Counted from the stretch's first letter, positions 8,840 through 18,682 are shown. The stretch is DNA of 58,864 bases from Streptomyces mashuensis (GCF_014654785.1 NZ_BNBD01000024.1:1-58864), one strand, 5' to 3'. The notes: generated by a model from the letters alone, not told the origin. Numbers and translations are program-made.

Positions 8840-9034
8840 ATGACGTGCGACCGACTGGTGTGCGCCAACTGCGCGGCTCCCGTCAGCGAGGGCAGGTGCC
8901 CCGTCTGCCGGGCGAGCCGTGAGCGGCTGCAGCAGCAGGAAGGCATCTTCGCCGGGCTGACCCCGGCCGCGCTGCTGGCCCTGCTGGTGGCGCTCGTCGC
9001 GGTCGCGGTGCTCGCGCGCAACCTCGCGGGGTGA
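8840..9034 (+). CDS. small zinc-ribbon, single-span membrane protein
   Basis: 64 residues. The N-terminus carries two CxxC pairs (CANCAAPVSEGRCPVC), the pattern of a zinc ribbon. A short helix (RASRERLQQQEG) follows, and a C-terminal membrane span (LTPAALLALLVALVAVAVLA) ends in a short tail. ATG at 8840 has a near-perfect ribosome site (GGAGGAGG). The arrangement suggests a cytoplasmic metal-binding head anchored in the membrane. I recall similar small proteins between ftsE and prfB in other Streptomyces, but no function is known to me. The stop codon lies within a 15-bp tandem duplication. Confidence 0.8.
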   Translation: MTCDRLVCANCAAPVSEGRCPVCRASRERLQQQEGIFAGLTPAALLALLVALVAVAVLARNLAG

Positions 9035-9057
9035 CATACAGCGGGGTGACATACAGC
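9028..9057. repeat. 15-bp tandem duplication containing the stop codon
   Basis: GGGGTGACATACAGC occurs twice in a row (9028-9042, 9043-9057). Because the unit is 15 bases it repeats in frame and duplicates the TGA stop of the small zinc-ribbon gene. Confidence 0.9.
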
Positions 9058-9059
9058 TG

Positions 9060-9107
9060 AGAGGCCCGGGGCCCGGAGTGCGACGGCACTCCGGGCCCCG
9101 GGCCTCT
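9060..9107. terminator. bidirectional terminator between convergent genes
   Basis: A perfect 22-bp stem: arms 9060-9081 and 9086-9107 with a GACG loop. The left arm opens AGAGGCCCGGGG and ends GGAGTGC. It sits between the zinc-ribbon gene and the collagen-like gene and can serve both. Confidence 0.85.
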
Positions 9108-9155
9108 TGGCGTAACGATTCGCCCCGGACGCGTGCGCGAACCGGGAGCGGTGCG

Positions 9156-10172
9156 TCAGGCCGTGGCGTCGCCCTTGCGCTCCATGAGGCGCGGCAGCAT
9201 GCGGAAGCCGATGCCGCCCGCGATCATCGTCGTGGCACCGGCCACGAGGTAGGCGGTCTGGCCGGCACCGGTCTGGGCCAGCTCACCGGCCGGCTTCGCG
9301 GTCGCCTGGCCGGCCTGCGCGCCCTGGCCGTTCTGGCCGGTCTGGGCGGCGTCGCCGGTCTGGGCCAGCTCCTCCTTGGCCTGGCCCTGCGGCACGGGCT
9401 GGTTGCCGTCGGCGGTGCCGTTGCAGTCACCGTTGGTGTCGACGGGGCAGGTACGGGAGTCGTCGCCACCGGTGGTGCCGGTGCCGCCGGTCTGGGCGCC
9501 GGTGGTACCGCCGGTCTGGCTGCCGGAGGTGCCGGTGGTGCCCGAGGTGCCGGTGGTGCCGCCGGTCTGGGTGCCGGAGGTGCCCGTGGTTCCGGAGGTG
9601 CCGGTCGTGCCGGTCGTGCCGGTGGTACCCGTGGTGCCGGGCTCGCCGGTGGTGCCCGTCGTACCGGTGGTGCCGGTCGTACCAGTGGTTCCGGTCGTGC
9701 CCGTGGTGCCGGGCTCGCCGGTGGCGCCCGTCGTACCGGTGGTGCCGGTCGTACCCGTGGTACCCGTCGTGCCGGGCTCGCCCGTGGTGCCGGTCGTACC
9801 GGTCGTACCCGTCGTGCCGGTCGTGCCGGGCTCGCCCGTCGTACCGGTGGTGCCGGTCGTACCGGTGGTGCCCGTGGTGCCGGGCTCGCCGGTGGTACCG
9901 GTGGTGCCGGTCGTACCCGTGGTGCCCGTCGTACCGGTCGTGCCGGACTCGCCGCCCGTCGTGCTGGGCTTCGTGGGCTGCGGGATCTCGGTCGGGGTCG
10001 GGTCGACGTCGGGGGCGGCGACGCCCGCCTTCGCCTTGAGCCCGACGCCGCCGTCGACGTCCACCTTCATGCCGGCCGCCGAAGCGACGCCGGCGGCGGT
10101 CAGAGAAGCACCCGCGGCGATCATCGCGCCGGCGGCTATGCGCGCGACACGGAGCCGCGTCTTGTTGGTCAT
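9156..10172 (-). CDS. collagen-like Gly-Thr-Thr surface protein with LAQTG sorting signals
   Basis: 338 residues from ATG 10170-10172. A signal peptide (MTNKTRLRVARIAAGAMIAA to about 33) is followed by a Pro/Thr-rich linker. Residues 74-202 are about 43 uninterrupted Gly-X-Y triplets, mainly GTT, with GEP about every sixth triplet: a collagen-type sequence. A TGTS/QTGG-rich stretch follows, then a cysteine pair in TCPVDTNGDCNGTADGNQ, whose DxNxD spacing resembles calcium-binding loops. Two LAQTG motifs occur. The second is followed by a hydrophobic span and RLMERK, a complete sorting signal of the LAxTG type that Streptomyces class E sortases cut. Expected to be wall-linked on the outside. 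The threonine at the Y position makes O-glycosylation plausible. No sortase gene is in the window. Binding partner and role are unknown. Confidence 0.88.
   Translation of the reverse strand: MTNKTRLRVARIAAGAMIAAGASLTAAGVASAAGMKVDVDGGVGLKAKAGVAAPDVDPTPTEIPQPTKPSTTGGESGTTGTTGTTGTTGTTGTTGEPGTTGTTGTTGTTGTTGEPGTTGTTGTTGTTGTTGEPGTTGTTGTTGTTGTTGATGEPGTTGTTGTTGTTGTTGTTGTTGEPGTTGTTGTTGTTGTSGTTGTSGTQTGGTTGTSGTTGTSGSQTGGTTGAQTGGTGTTGGDDSRTCPVDTNGDCNGTADGNQPVPQGQAKEELAQTGDAAQTGQNGQGAQAGQATAKPAGELAQTGAGQTAYLVAGATTMIAGGIGFRMLPRLMERKGDATA
9567..9953. repeat. minisatellite encoding the Gly-Thr-Thr tract
   Basis: About 387 bases of 9-base units (GGTGCCGGT/CGTACCGGT type) ordered in roughly 54-base higher periods, each marked by GGGCTCGCC (the GEP triplet). 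Third positions vary (GTA, GTG, GTC), so the protein period is conserved better than the DNA period. Confidence 0.9.
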
Positions 10173-10255
10173 ATGCCTGCTACCCCCAGTAGCTGGTCTC
10201 GTCGGTGGAGCAGCTATGCACAGGGCCATGGCCTGCTGGGGACGGCGTGATCGTC

Positions 10256-10282
10256 CGGCCCCGTACATCCACGTACGGGCCG
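10256..10282 (-). terminator. probable prfB terminator
   Basis: CGGCCCCGTAC and GTACGGGCCG form a stem with one bulged base around ATCCAC, 140 bases after the prfB stop and upstream of the collagen-like gene. Confidence 0.45.
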
Positions 10283-10421
10283 GGCCGCTCGCCCCCCGCC
10301 ACACGCGCCCCAGTGATACGCATGCCGCCGCCACCCTTTCCCAGTTCTCGGGGCAGCGTCAAGGAAGTTACGGGCGTGATGTCCGGGTGTGCAGGGGGTT
10401 GTCAGCTTTGATTCAGGAGGC

Positions 10422-11537
10422 TTACTTCTCCTGCTGTTCCTGCTGCTTGCGCCAGCGGATGCCGGCCTCCAGGAAGCCGTCGATGTCGCCGTCGAGCACG
10501 GCCGTCGGGTTGCCGACCTCGTGCTCGGTGCGCAGGTCCTTGACCATCTGGTACGGGTGCAGGACGTAGGAGCGCATCTGGTTGCCCCAGGAGTTGCCGC
10601 CGTCACCCTTGAGGGCGTCCATCTTCGCCTGCTCCTCCTGGCGACGGCGCTCGAGGAGCTTCGCCTGGAGGACGTTCATGGCGCTCGCCTTGTTCTGGAT
10701 CTGCGAGCGCTCGTTCTGGCAGGAGACGACGATGCCGGTCGGGATGTGCGTGATGCGCACCGCCGAGTCGGTCGTGTTGACGCCCTGGCCACCGGGGCCG
10801 GACGCGCGGTACACGTCGATGCGCAGCTCGGACTCGTCGATCTCGACGTGGTCGCTCTGCTCGACGACCGGCAGCACCTCGACGCCCGCGAAGGAGGTCT
10901 GGCGGCGGCCCTGGTTGTCGAACGGCGAGATGCGGACCAGGCGGTGCGTGCCCTGCTCGACGGAGAGGGTGCCGTAGGCGTACGGGGCCTGCACGACGAA
11001 GGTGGTCGACTTGATGCCGGCCTCTTCGGCGTACGAGGTCTCGTAGATCTCGGTCTTGTAGCCGTGGCGCTCGGCCCAGCGCAGGTACATGCGCTGGAGG
11101 CGCTCGGCGAAGTCGGAGGCGTCGACGCCGCCGGCCTCGGCGCGGATGTTGACCAGCGCCTCACGGGCGTCGTACTCGCCGGAGAGGAGGGTACGGACCT
11201 CCATCTCGTCGAGCGCCTTGCGGACCGAGACGAGCTCGGTCTCGGCCTCGGCGAGGGCGTCCGCGTCGCCCTCGGCCTCGGCGAGCTCGAAGAGGACGCC
11301 GAGGTCGTCGATGCGGCCGCGCAGCGTCTCGGTCTTGCGCAGCTCGGCCTGGAGGTGCGACAGCCGGCTGGTGATCTTCTGGGCCGCCTCGGGGTCGTCC
11401 CACAGCGACGGGGCCGCCGCCTGCTCCTCGAGCGCGGCGACATCGGCCCTCATCCTGTCGAGGTCCAGGACGGCCTCGATCGACGCCATGGTCGAGGAGA
11501 GGGACTTCAGCTCTTCGGATACATCAACGACTGCCAC
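10422..11537 (-). CDS. prfB: peptide chain release factor 2
   Basis: 371 residues from a GTG start (11535-11537). The stop-codon recognition tripeptide SPF is at 204-206 and the hydrolysis motif GGQ at 249-251 (RASGPGGQGVNTTDSAV). The N-terminal helical domain is full length. It terminates translation at UGA and UAA. Unlike the enterobacterial gene there is no in-frame UGA or programmed frameshift near codon 25. It is preceded by the pkaB terminator and probably transcribed alone. Confidence 0.98.
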   Translation of the reverse strand: MAVVDVSEELKSLSSTMASIEAVLDLDRMRADVAALEEQAAAPSLWDDPEAAQKITSRLSHLQAELRKTETLRGRIDDLGVLFELAEAEGDADALAEAETELVSVRKALDEMEVRTLLSGEYDAREALVNIRAEAGGVDASDFAERLQRMYLRWAERHGYKTEIYETSYAEEAGIKSTTFVVQAPYAYGTLSVEQGTHRLVRISPFDNQGRRQTSFAGVEVLPVVEQSDHVEIDESELRIDVYRASGPGGQGVNTTDSAVRITHIPTGIVVSCQNERSQIQNKASAMNVLQAKLLERRRQEEQAKMDALKGDGGNSWGNQMRSYVLHPYQMVKDLRTEHEVGNPTAVLDGDIDGFLEAGIRWRKQQEQQEK

Positions 11538-11585
11538 GCACCCAGCCTAACGGCAATGCCGGGCTTCCCGGTCCAACGATTTCCC

Positions 11586-11605
11586 GCGGGGCCCGTGGGC
11601 CCCGC
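11586..11605 (-). terminator. pkaB terminator
   Basis: GCGGGGCCC-GT-GGGCCCCGC: a perfect 9-bp stem with a 2-base loop, between the pkaB stop and the prfB start. Confidence 0.6.
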
Positions 11606-11626
11606 CCGGCCCGGGGTCGGCCGCGC

Positions 11627-12979
<1,353 letters not shown>

Positions 12980-13153
12980 GACTCTCCCCGACTCCTCTGT
13001 CGTCCGACAGGCGCGCTGGCGACCACGCTACGCCGCCAAGCTACGCGGACCGGGGGAGGTTGGGGACACCGATTCGGCGCCAACCGTGACTTCTGCGGCA
13101 GAAAACACCCGTCGGGTGTCGACAAGTCGACTGCCCGGCGGGTGCGGCCCTTG

Positions 13154-14920
13154 CTACGGGGACGAGGAACCGAGTCCGGCGACCCAGTCCTTGATGTCCG
13201 TGATCAGTCCCCAGGTCGCGTCCCAGAAGTGCCTGCCGTCGGCCACCCAGTCCTTCAGCGGCGTGAACTCCCAGATCAGCCAGGAGCCCACGACCAGGAT
13301 AAGGATCATGAACAGGCAGCCCTTGAGGCAGCCCAGGCCGGGGATGCGCATCGGGTTCGCGCTGCGCCGGCGGGGCTCGCGGGGCGGCCGCTGCTGCCGG
13401 GGCTGCGGCGGGGGCGCGTACTGCTGCGGCGGCTCGGGCGGCTGCGGCGTGCTGTAGCGCGGCCGCTGCGGGGGCTGCTGCCGCTGCGGGGGCTGCGGTG
13501 CCGCGTAGGGCCGGGGCTGCGGCTGGGGCGCCTGCGGCGAGCGGGGCGCGTACTGCTGCTGCCCGTACGGCTGCTGGCCGTGCTGCTGCCCGTACGGCTG
13601 GGGCGGCTGCGGTGCGGCGCGGCGCGTGGGGCGGCGGCGCAGGGGGTCCTCGCTCGGGTCGAGGTACTGCACCTGCGTCTGCTCGTTGCGGTCGCGGGCC
13701 GCGCGCAGCTGGGTCTGCCACGGGTGCGGGTCGTCGCCCTGCTGCGGCTGCGGCGGGCCCGGCGGTACGGGCGGCATGGCGCGCGTGGGGTCCGCGCCGC
13801 CCAGGGGGCCGGAGCCGGCCGGCATGACCTGCGTGCGGTCGGCGTCGGGGCCGGTGCCCGCGCCGGTGCTGGGCAGGACGCTGGTGGCGGCGTCGGGCCC
13901 GCCGTGCCCGTACGTGCCCGCGCCGTGCGGCAGCACCTGCGTGGGCTCGGCGTCGCCGCCGGCGCCGGGGTGCGCGCCCGGTACGCCGGTGCCGGGCACC
14001 TCGGCGGGGCTGGGGTCGGGGGCCAGCAGCGCGCCGACGCCGAGGGCGGCCTCGGCCTCGGCGGGCGAGGCGTGCACACCGATGCCGGCGGCCACGACGC
14101 GCAGCGCGCGGGCGAGGTTCTCGGCACCGGGCCGCTCCTCGGGGCGCTTGCGCAGGCAGCGCTCGATGACCGTCCACAGCGGCTCGGGGACGGTGGTGGG
14201 GCGGCGCGGCTCGGCGCTCAGGTGCTGGTGGAGCACCTCCAGGGCGGTGCCGCCGCCGAACGGCGGGCGGCCCGTGACCAGCTCGTACAGCAGGATGCCG
14301 GCGCCGTAGACGTCGACGGCGGAGGTCTGCGGGCGGCCCTCGGCGGACTCGGGGGCGACGTAGGCGGGCGTGCCGACGAACTCGTGGGTGCGGGTGAGGC
14401 CGGGCGAGTCCGCCAGACGGGCGATGCCGAAGTCGGTCAGCATCGGGTGCATCTGTCCGGCGTCGTTCTTCAGCAGGACGTTGGCCGGCTTCAGGTCGCG
14501 GTGCACGATGCCGTCGGCGTGGCTGGCAGCGAGGGCGTCGGCGATCTGCGCGGTGAGGAGCGCGGCCGCGACGGGCGTGAAGGGGCCGTTCTCGCGCAGG
14601 TAGCGGTGCAGGTCCGGGCCGTCGACCAGGTCCATGACGAGGGCGAGCAGGTCGCCCTCGACGACGAGGTCGCGGGTGCGGACGATGTTGGGGTGGGTCA
14701 GGCGGAGCAGTACGGACCGTTCGCGCAGGAAGCGCATGACGACGTCCGCGTCGTTGGCCAGCTCCTCCTTGAGGACCTTGATCGCCACCGTCTCGCCGGG
14801 CTGCCCGGCGACGGCCGCCTCGGCACCGGCGGCCTCCCGCTGCCGGGCACGCCAGACGGTGCCCGTGGCCCCGCGTCCGAGCGGCTCCTCGAGCAGGTAT
14901 TTGCTGCCTACCGGCCGCAC
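13154..14920 (-). CDS. pkaA: membrane Ser/Thr protein kinase (PkaA type)
   Basis: 588 residues from GTG 14918-14920 (MRPVGSKYLLEEPLGRG). K48 in VAIKVL, HRDLKPAN with D142, DFG at 163-165 and activation segment EFVGTPAYVAPE are all present. There is a short Ala/Gly insertion between beta strands 2 and 3 (about 29-43). The middle is a long low-complexity region: TQVLP/TQVM repeats with threonines (possible autophosphorylation sites), then Gln/Pro/Tyr-rich PYGQQ repeats. One membrane span (CLFMILILVVGSWLIWEF) lies near the C-terminus with about 40 residues outside. It is divergent from the FHA-ATPase gene, whose FHA domain could bind its phospho-threonines (inference). Confidence 0.93.
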   Translation of the reverse strand: MRPVGSKYLLEEPLGRGATGTVWRARQREAAGAEAAVAGQPGETVAIKVLKEELANDADVVMRFLRERSVLLRLTHPNIVRTRDLVVEGDLLALVMDLVDGPDLHRYLRENGPFTPVAAALLTAQIADALAASHADGIVHRDLKPANVLLKNDAGQMHPMLTDFGIARLADSPGLTRTHEFVGTPAYVAPESAEGRPQTSAVDVYGAGILLYELVTGRPPFGGGTALEVLHQHLSAEPRRPTTVPEPLWTVIERCLRKRPEERPGAENLARALRVVAAGIGVHASPAEAEAALGVGALLAPDPSPAEVPGTGVPGAHPGAGGDAEPTQVLPHGAGTYGHGGPDAATSVLPSTGAGTGPDADRTQVMPAGSGPLGGADPTRAMPPVPPGPPQPQQGDDPHPWQTQLRAARDRNEQTQVQYLDPSEDPLRRRPTRRAAPQPPQPYGQQHGQQPYGQQQYAPRSPQAPQPQPRPYAAPQPPQRQQPPQRPRYSTPQPPEPPQQYAPPPQPRQQRPPREPRRRSANPMRIPGLGCLKGCLFMILILVVGSWLIWEFTPLKDWVADGRHFWDATWGLITDIKDWVAGLGSSSP

Positions 14921-15382
14921 GTCATGCGCTCCCTGGTCGTGGTACGGGCTTTGCGCCCACTGTAGTGCCGCCACGCTGTCGCTGTTCCGGCGCGACCGGT
15001 GGGGCTCGGGAGGAAGACGCGGACGGAGGGCCGATGGTTGCCGGGGCGGGGCGGCGGGTGCGGCCGACTGAGCGCTTGCCGAGCGGTTGGCGCCACAACC
15101 GTGTCCTCAGTGAGCAGTTCTCGCCGGAAGTTCAGCACGGAACGACCACCGGACGGTCGGATTCCGACGCTTCCCGTCATGCTGTCGGTCGTTCAAGATC
15201 ACGAATCGACTGTCGCCGGGCGCGTCGCGGACGGCAGGTGCGAGGATGCTCGCAAGCACGATGCGGCGGCAGGGCGCCCTCGCCCCCGCGCGACGTGGTG
15301 ACCAGTACGTGCCGACGCGCCCGTGCGCGGTGGGGTGGGCCGACCCGCCGCGCGGCGGCGCAGGAAAGGACCGTTGACGGCG
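14921..15382. other. 462-base divergent control region pkaA / FHA-ATPase
   Basis: No gene supported. It contains a GC-poorer core (about 15,100-15,215), a 13-bp palindrome GTCGGA-T-TCCGAC (15156-15168), a weak minus-strand -10-like TACAGT (14959-14964) for pkaA, and the AGGAAAGGA ribosome site of the plus gene near 15362. Shared regulation of the kinase and the FHA protein from here is plausible but unproven. Confidence 0.5.
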
Positions 15383-18300
15383 ATGCAGATCAGGCTGACC
15401 GTCCTCGGGCCGCTCAGCGGCCACACCACCACCGTCCGCGCCTGCGACGTCCTGGTGACCGCCCCCGCGGGCACCGCCCTGGCCGCCGTCACCAGCGGCC
15501 TGGCGACCGCGGTCGCGGCCGCCGGCTCCGACCTGGGCAGCGGCACCGTCGCGGTGTACGCGGGCGCCGAACGGCTCGACCCGCAGCGCTGCGCCGTGGG
15601 CGAGCCGCCGCTGACCGACGGCGCGGTGCTGTCGCTGGGCGCCCCCGCCGGGCCCGAGCACCACGCGGGCGTGCCGCTGCGGGGCGTGCCCGACGCGGTG
15701 GCGCGGCTGCACGTGGTCTCCGGCCCGGACGCCGGCGGGGTCCACCTGCTGCACGGCGGCGAGGTCCGCGTGGGCCGCTCCGGCTCGGCGGACGTGCCGC
15801 TGGACGACCCGGACGTCTCCCGCCTCCACTGCGTCGTCACGCTCGCCGACGACGGCGGCGTCACCCTGCACGACCTCGGCTCGCGCAACGGCACCGCCCT
15901 GGACGGCGAACCGGTCTCCGTGGTGCCGGTCCCGCTGCGGCCGGGCGGGCTGCTGCGGGTCGGGGAGTCCGCCCTGACGCTGCACGTGCCGCCGTTCCCC
16001 GCCCCGCTCTCCGTACCGGCCGTACCGGACGGCGAGGGGCACCTGCGGGTGGGGAGCACGCTGCCCGGACCGCGGGAGGCGGGGGCGGAGGGACCGTCGG
16101 GGGCGTCGGGCACGCCAGGGGCGCCCCTCGGCCGTACCGCGCCCGGCATCCCGGAACCGCGCGCCGCCACGTGGCACGAGGCGCCCGGGGTCGGCGCGCC
16201 CGTCGTGCACCACCCCGGCGCCGCCACGTTCAGCGACCCGCACGCCCCCGCCGGCCACACCCCTGTGGAGGTGCACAGCCCGGCGGGCACCACCGGCTAC
16301 GCGGTCTTCCCCCAGGCCGGCCCCGCGGCCGCCGGGGACACCGGAGGTGCGGACGGCTCCGGCAGCGCCACCGAGGGCGGCAGGCGGCGCGGGCGCGGCA
16401 TAGGCGCCTGGGCCCGCCGGCTCACCGGCGGGCGCGGCGACGGCCGCCGCCTGGGCACTGGCCCGGGCGGCGCACAGGAAGCCGACCCGGTGACGGCGGG
16501 CAGCCGGGCCCTGTCCACGGCGGCCGGACTGCGCGAACGGTGGCCCGACCCGGCCGCCGTCCTGCTGACCGCCCTCGGCCCCGGCCCCCGCCTGTGGGAG
16601 CGCGGCCCCGGCCACCCCGACCTCCTCACCGTCCGCCTGGGCACCGCCGACCGCTACGCCGCCGACGGCACCGGCCCGCTGCCGTCCGTCCCCGTGACGG
16701 TGGGGCTGCGGCAGGCCGGCGCGCTCGGCCTGGCGGGGCCGCGGCCCCGGCTGGCGGGCCTGGCCCGGTCGGTGCTGGCACAACTGGCGGCCCTGCACTC
16801 CCCCGCCGCGCTGGAGTACGTCCTCCTCAGCGCCGACCGCGCGCGGCCGGCCGAGGAGCGGATGGCCGAGTGGGCCTGGCTCGGCTGGCTGCCGCAGCTG
16901 CGCCCCGCGCACGGCCAGGACTGCCGGCTGCTGGTGGCCTACGAACGCGAACAGGCCGAGGCCCGGACCGCCGAGCTGACCCGCCGCCTGGACGACGGGC
17001 CGCTGGGCCCCGGCTGGGCGGCGGCCCCGCCCGAGGCCGTCGCGGCGGCCGCCGAGCAGTACCAGGGCCCGTACACCGTCCTGGTCGTCGACGGCGACCC
17101 CGGGTCGGCGGTGCTGCGCGAGACGGTCGCGCGCCTGGCCGCGGCCGGGCCGGCCGCGGGCGTGCACGTGCTGTGCCTCGCCGAGACGCCGGCCACCACG
17201 CCGTCCTCGCCCGTCGCCGCCACGCTGGCCCGCGCCGAGGCGGCCTGCCCCGCCTTCGCGCACTGCGGCGCGGTGGCGCTGCTCAGCGGTGACGTGGCCA
17301 CGGTGGTGCAGATCGTCGACCGGCGGTCGGGCCCCTCGGCCGGTGGCCGGCAGCCCGCGCCCCCGGTGATCGCCACGCTGGACGCGGTGTCTGCGGCCTG
17401 GGCCGAACGGTTCGCGCGGGCGCTGGCCCCACTGCGCCCGGCCGAGGCGGGCCTCGGCGGCCCGGCGTCCCGGGTCGCGGCGGCCCTGCCGCGCACCTCA
17501 CGGCTCCTGGACGAGCTGGGCCTGGCGCGGGCCACGCCCGCCTCGCTGACCGCGCGCTGGGCGGCGGCCACCGACAAGGGCGCCCGGCCGGGCGGGCGGG
17601 CCGTGGCGGTGCTCGGCGCGGGCCCGCACGGCCCGCTGTCGGTGGACCTGGCCGCCGACGGGCCGCATCTGCTGGTCGAGGGCGGCCGCGGCAGCGGCAA
17701 GACCGAGCTGCTGCGGTCCCTGGCGGCGTCGCTGGCCGCCGCCGACCGGCCCGACCGGCTGTCGCTGGTGCTGGTCGACGGCGCCGCCGCGGAACGCGGC
17801 GAGGGCCTGCGCGTGTGCACCGACCTGCCGCACGTCTCGACCTATCTGGCCGCCTCGGACCCGGTGCGCATGCGGGAGTTCGCGCAGGCGCTGGGGTCGG
17901 AGCTCAAGCGGCGCGCCGAGCTGCTGGGCACGGTCGACTTCACCGCCTGGCACGAGCAGCACACGGCCGCCGCGCCGGCACCGTCCGGTCCGGCCGGCGT
18001 CGTGGCGCCGCGCCGCCCCTCCGACGCGGCTCCTACGGCGGCCGCGGGCGCGGGGGACATCGAGTCGGTGTCCAGCGGCACGCTCAAGCTGCGGACGCAG
18101 CCCGGCGGCCCGGCGACGCGGACGGCACAGACGGCCCTGCCGCGGCTGGTGGTCCTCGTCGACGACTTCGACGCCCTGGTCGCCCCGGCGCTGGGCAGCA
18201 CCGGCCGGCCGGCGGCGGGTTCGGTGGTGCGGGCGCTGGAGGCGGTCGCCCGGGACGGCGAGCGGCTGGGCGTGCACCTGATCGTGGCGTCGGGGCGGCC

Positions 18301-18682
18301 GGAGCGTACGGCCGACACGGCCGCGGTCGAACGGGCCGGGCTGCGTGTGACGCTGGAGATCGGCCCGCCCGCGGCGGACGCGGCCGGGGGTCCGGACGGT
18401 GGCGCGGGCGCTCCGGTGCCGGGCCGCGGCCGGCTGGCGCGCCCCGACGACGCGGGGGCGACGCCGTTCCAGGCGGGCCGGGTCACCGGGCGCATCCCGC
18501 GTACGGCGACGCAGCGGCCCACGGTCGTCGCCCTGGACTGGCAGCGGATGGGCGACCCGCCCACCCGCCGGCCGGTGCGCGAACTGGGCAACGGCCCCAC
18601 CGACCTGGCCCTCCTGGCGAGCGCCCTGCAACGGGCCGCGCAGTCGGCGGGCGCACAGCCCGCGCCCGCGTTGCTGCCGTGA
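15383..18682 (+). CDS. FHA domain plus FtsK/SpoIIIE-type ATPase
   Basis: 1099 residues; ATG 15383 behind AGGAAAGGA. The N-terminus (MQIRLTVLGPL) is a ubiquitin-like fold region. An FHA domain spans about 108-195, with the phosphothreonine-binding pattern GRSGSADVPL (from 131), SRLHC and DLGSRNGT. A disordered Ala/Pro/Gly region and a basic patch (RRRGRGIGAWARR) follow. The C-terminal half is an FtsK/SpoIIIE-like ATPase: Walker A GGRGSGKT at 767-774 and Walker B RLVVLVDDFD with D927/D928. EssC/EccC-type proteins of type VII secretion and some segregation ATPases share this architecture, but no WXG100 genes are nearby. It is divergent from pkaA, so it may be a kinase target or reader. Confidence 0.8.
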   Translation: MQIRLTVLGPLSGHTTTVRACDVLVTAPAGTALAAVTSGLATAVAAAGSDLGSGTVAVYAGAERLDPQRCAVGEPPLTDGAVLSLGAPAGPEHHAGVPLRGVPDAVARLHVVSGPDAGGVHLLHGGEVRVGRSGSADVPLDDPDVSRLHCVVTLADDGGVTLHDLGSRNGTALDGEPVSVVPVPLRPGGLLRVGESALTLHVPPFPAPLSVPAVPDGEGHLRVGSTLPGPREAGAEGPSGASGTPGAPLGRTAPGIPEPRAATWHEAPGVGAPVVHHPGAATFSDPHAPAGHTPVEVHSPAGTTGYAVFPQAGPAAAGDTGGADGSGSATEGGRRRGRGIGAWARRLTGGRGDGRRLGTGPGGAQEADPVTAGSRALSTAAGLRERWPDPAAVLLTALGPGPRLWERGPGHPDLLTVRLGTADRYAADGTGPLPSVPVTVGLRQAGALGLAGPRPRLAGLARSVLAQLAALHSPAALEYVLLSADRARPAEERMAEWAWLGWLPQLRPAHGQDCRLLVAYEREQAEARTAELTRRLDDGPLGPGWAAAPPEAVAAAAEQYQGPYTVLVVDGDPGSAVLRETVARLAAAGPAAGVHVLCLAETPATTPSSPVAATLARAEAACPAFAHCGAVALLSGDVATVVQIVDRRSGPSAGGRQPAPPVIATLDAVSAAWAERFARALAPLRPAEAGLGGPASRVAAALPRTSRLLDELGLARATPASLTARWAAATDKGARPGGRAVAVLGAGPHGPLSVDLAADGPHLLVEGGRGSGKTELLRSLAASLAAADRPDRLSLVLVDGAAAERGEGLRVCTDLPHVSTYLAASDPVRMREFAQALGSELKRRAELLGTVDFTAWHEQHTAAAPAPSGPAGVVAPRRPSDAAPTAAAGAGDIESVSSGTLKLRTQPGGPATRTAQTALPRLVVLVDDFDALVAPALGSTGRPAAGSVVRALEAVARDGERLGVHLIVASGRPERTADTAAVERAGLRVTLEIGPPAADAAGGPDGGAGAPVPGRGRLARPDDAGATPFQAGRVTGRIPRTATQRPTVVALDWQRMGDPPTRRPVRELGNGPTDLALLASALQRAAQSAGAQPAPALLP

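Noticed and set aside
9567..9953. CRISPR-like appearance of regular repeats
   Set aside because: Repeats are 9-base coding units without unique spacers and encode Gly-Thr-Thr in a protein with a signal peptide.
10422..11537. Programmed frameshift in prfB
   Set aside because: The frame is continuous from GTG to stop; actinobacterial prfB lacks the in-frame UGA.
14999..15301. 100-codon plus-strand frame in the pkaA/FHA gap
   Set aside because: No ribosome site or similarity; low-complexity Arg/Gly start.
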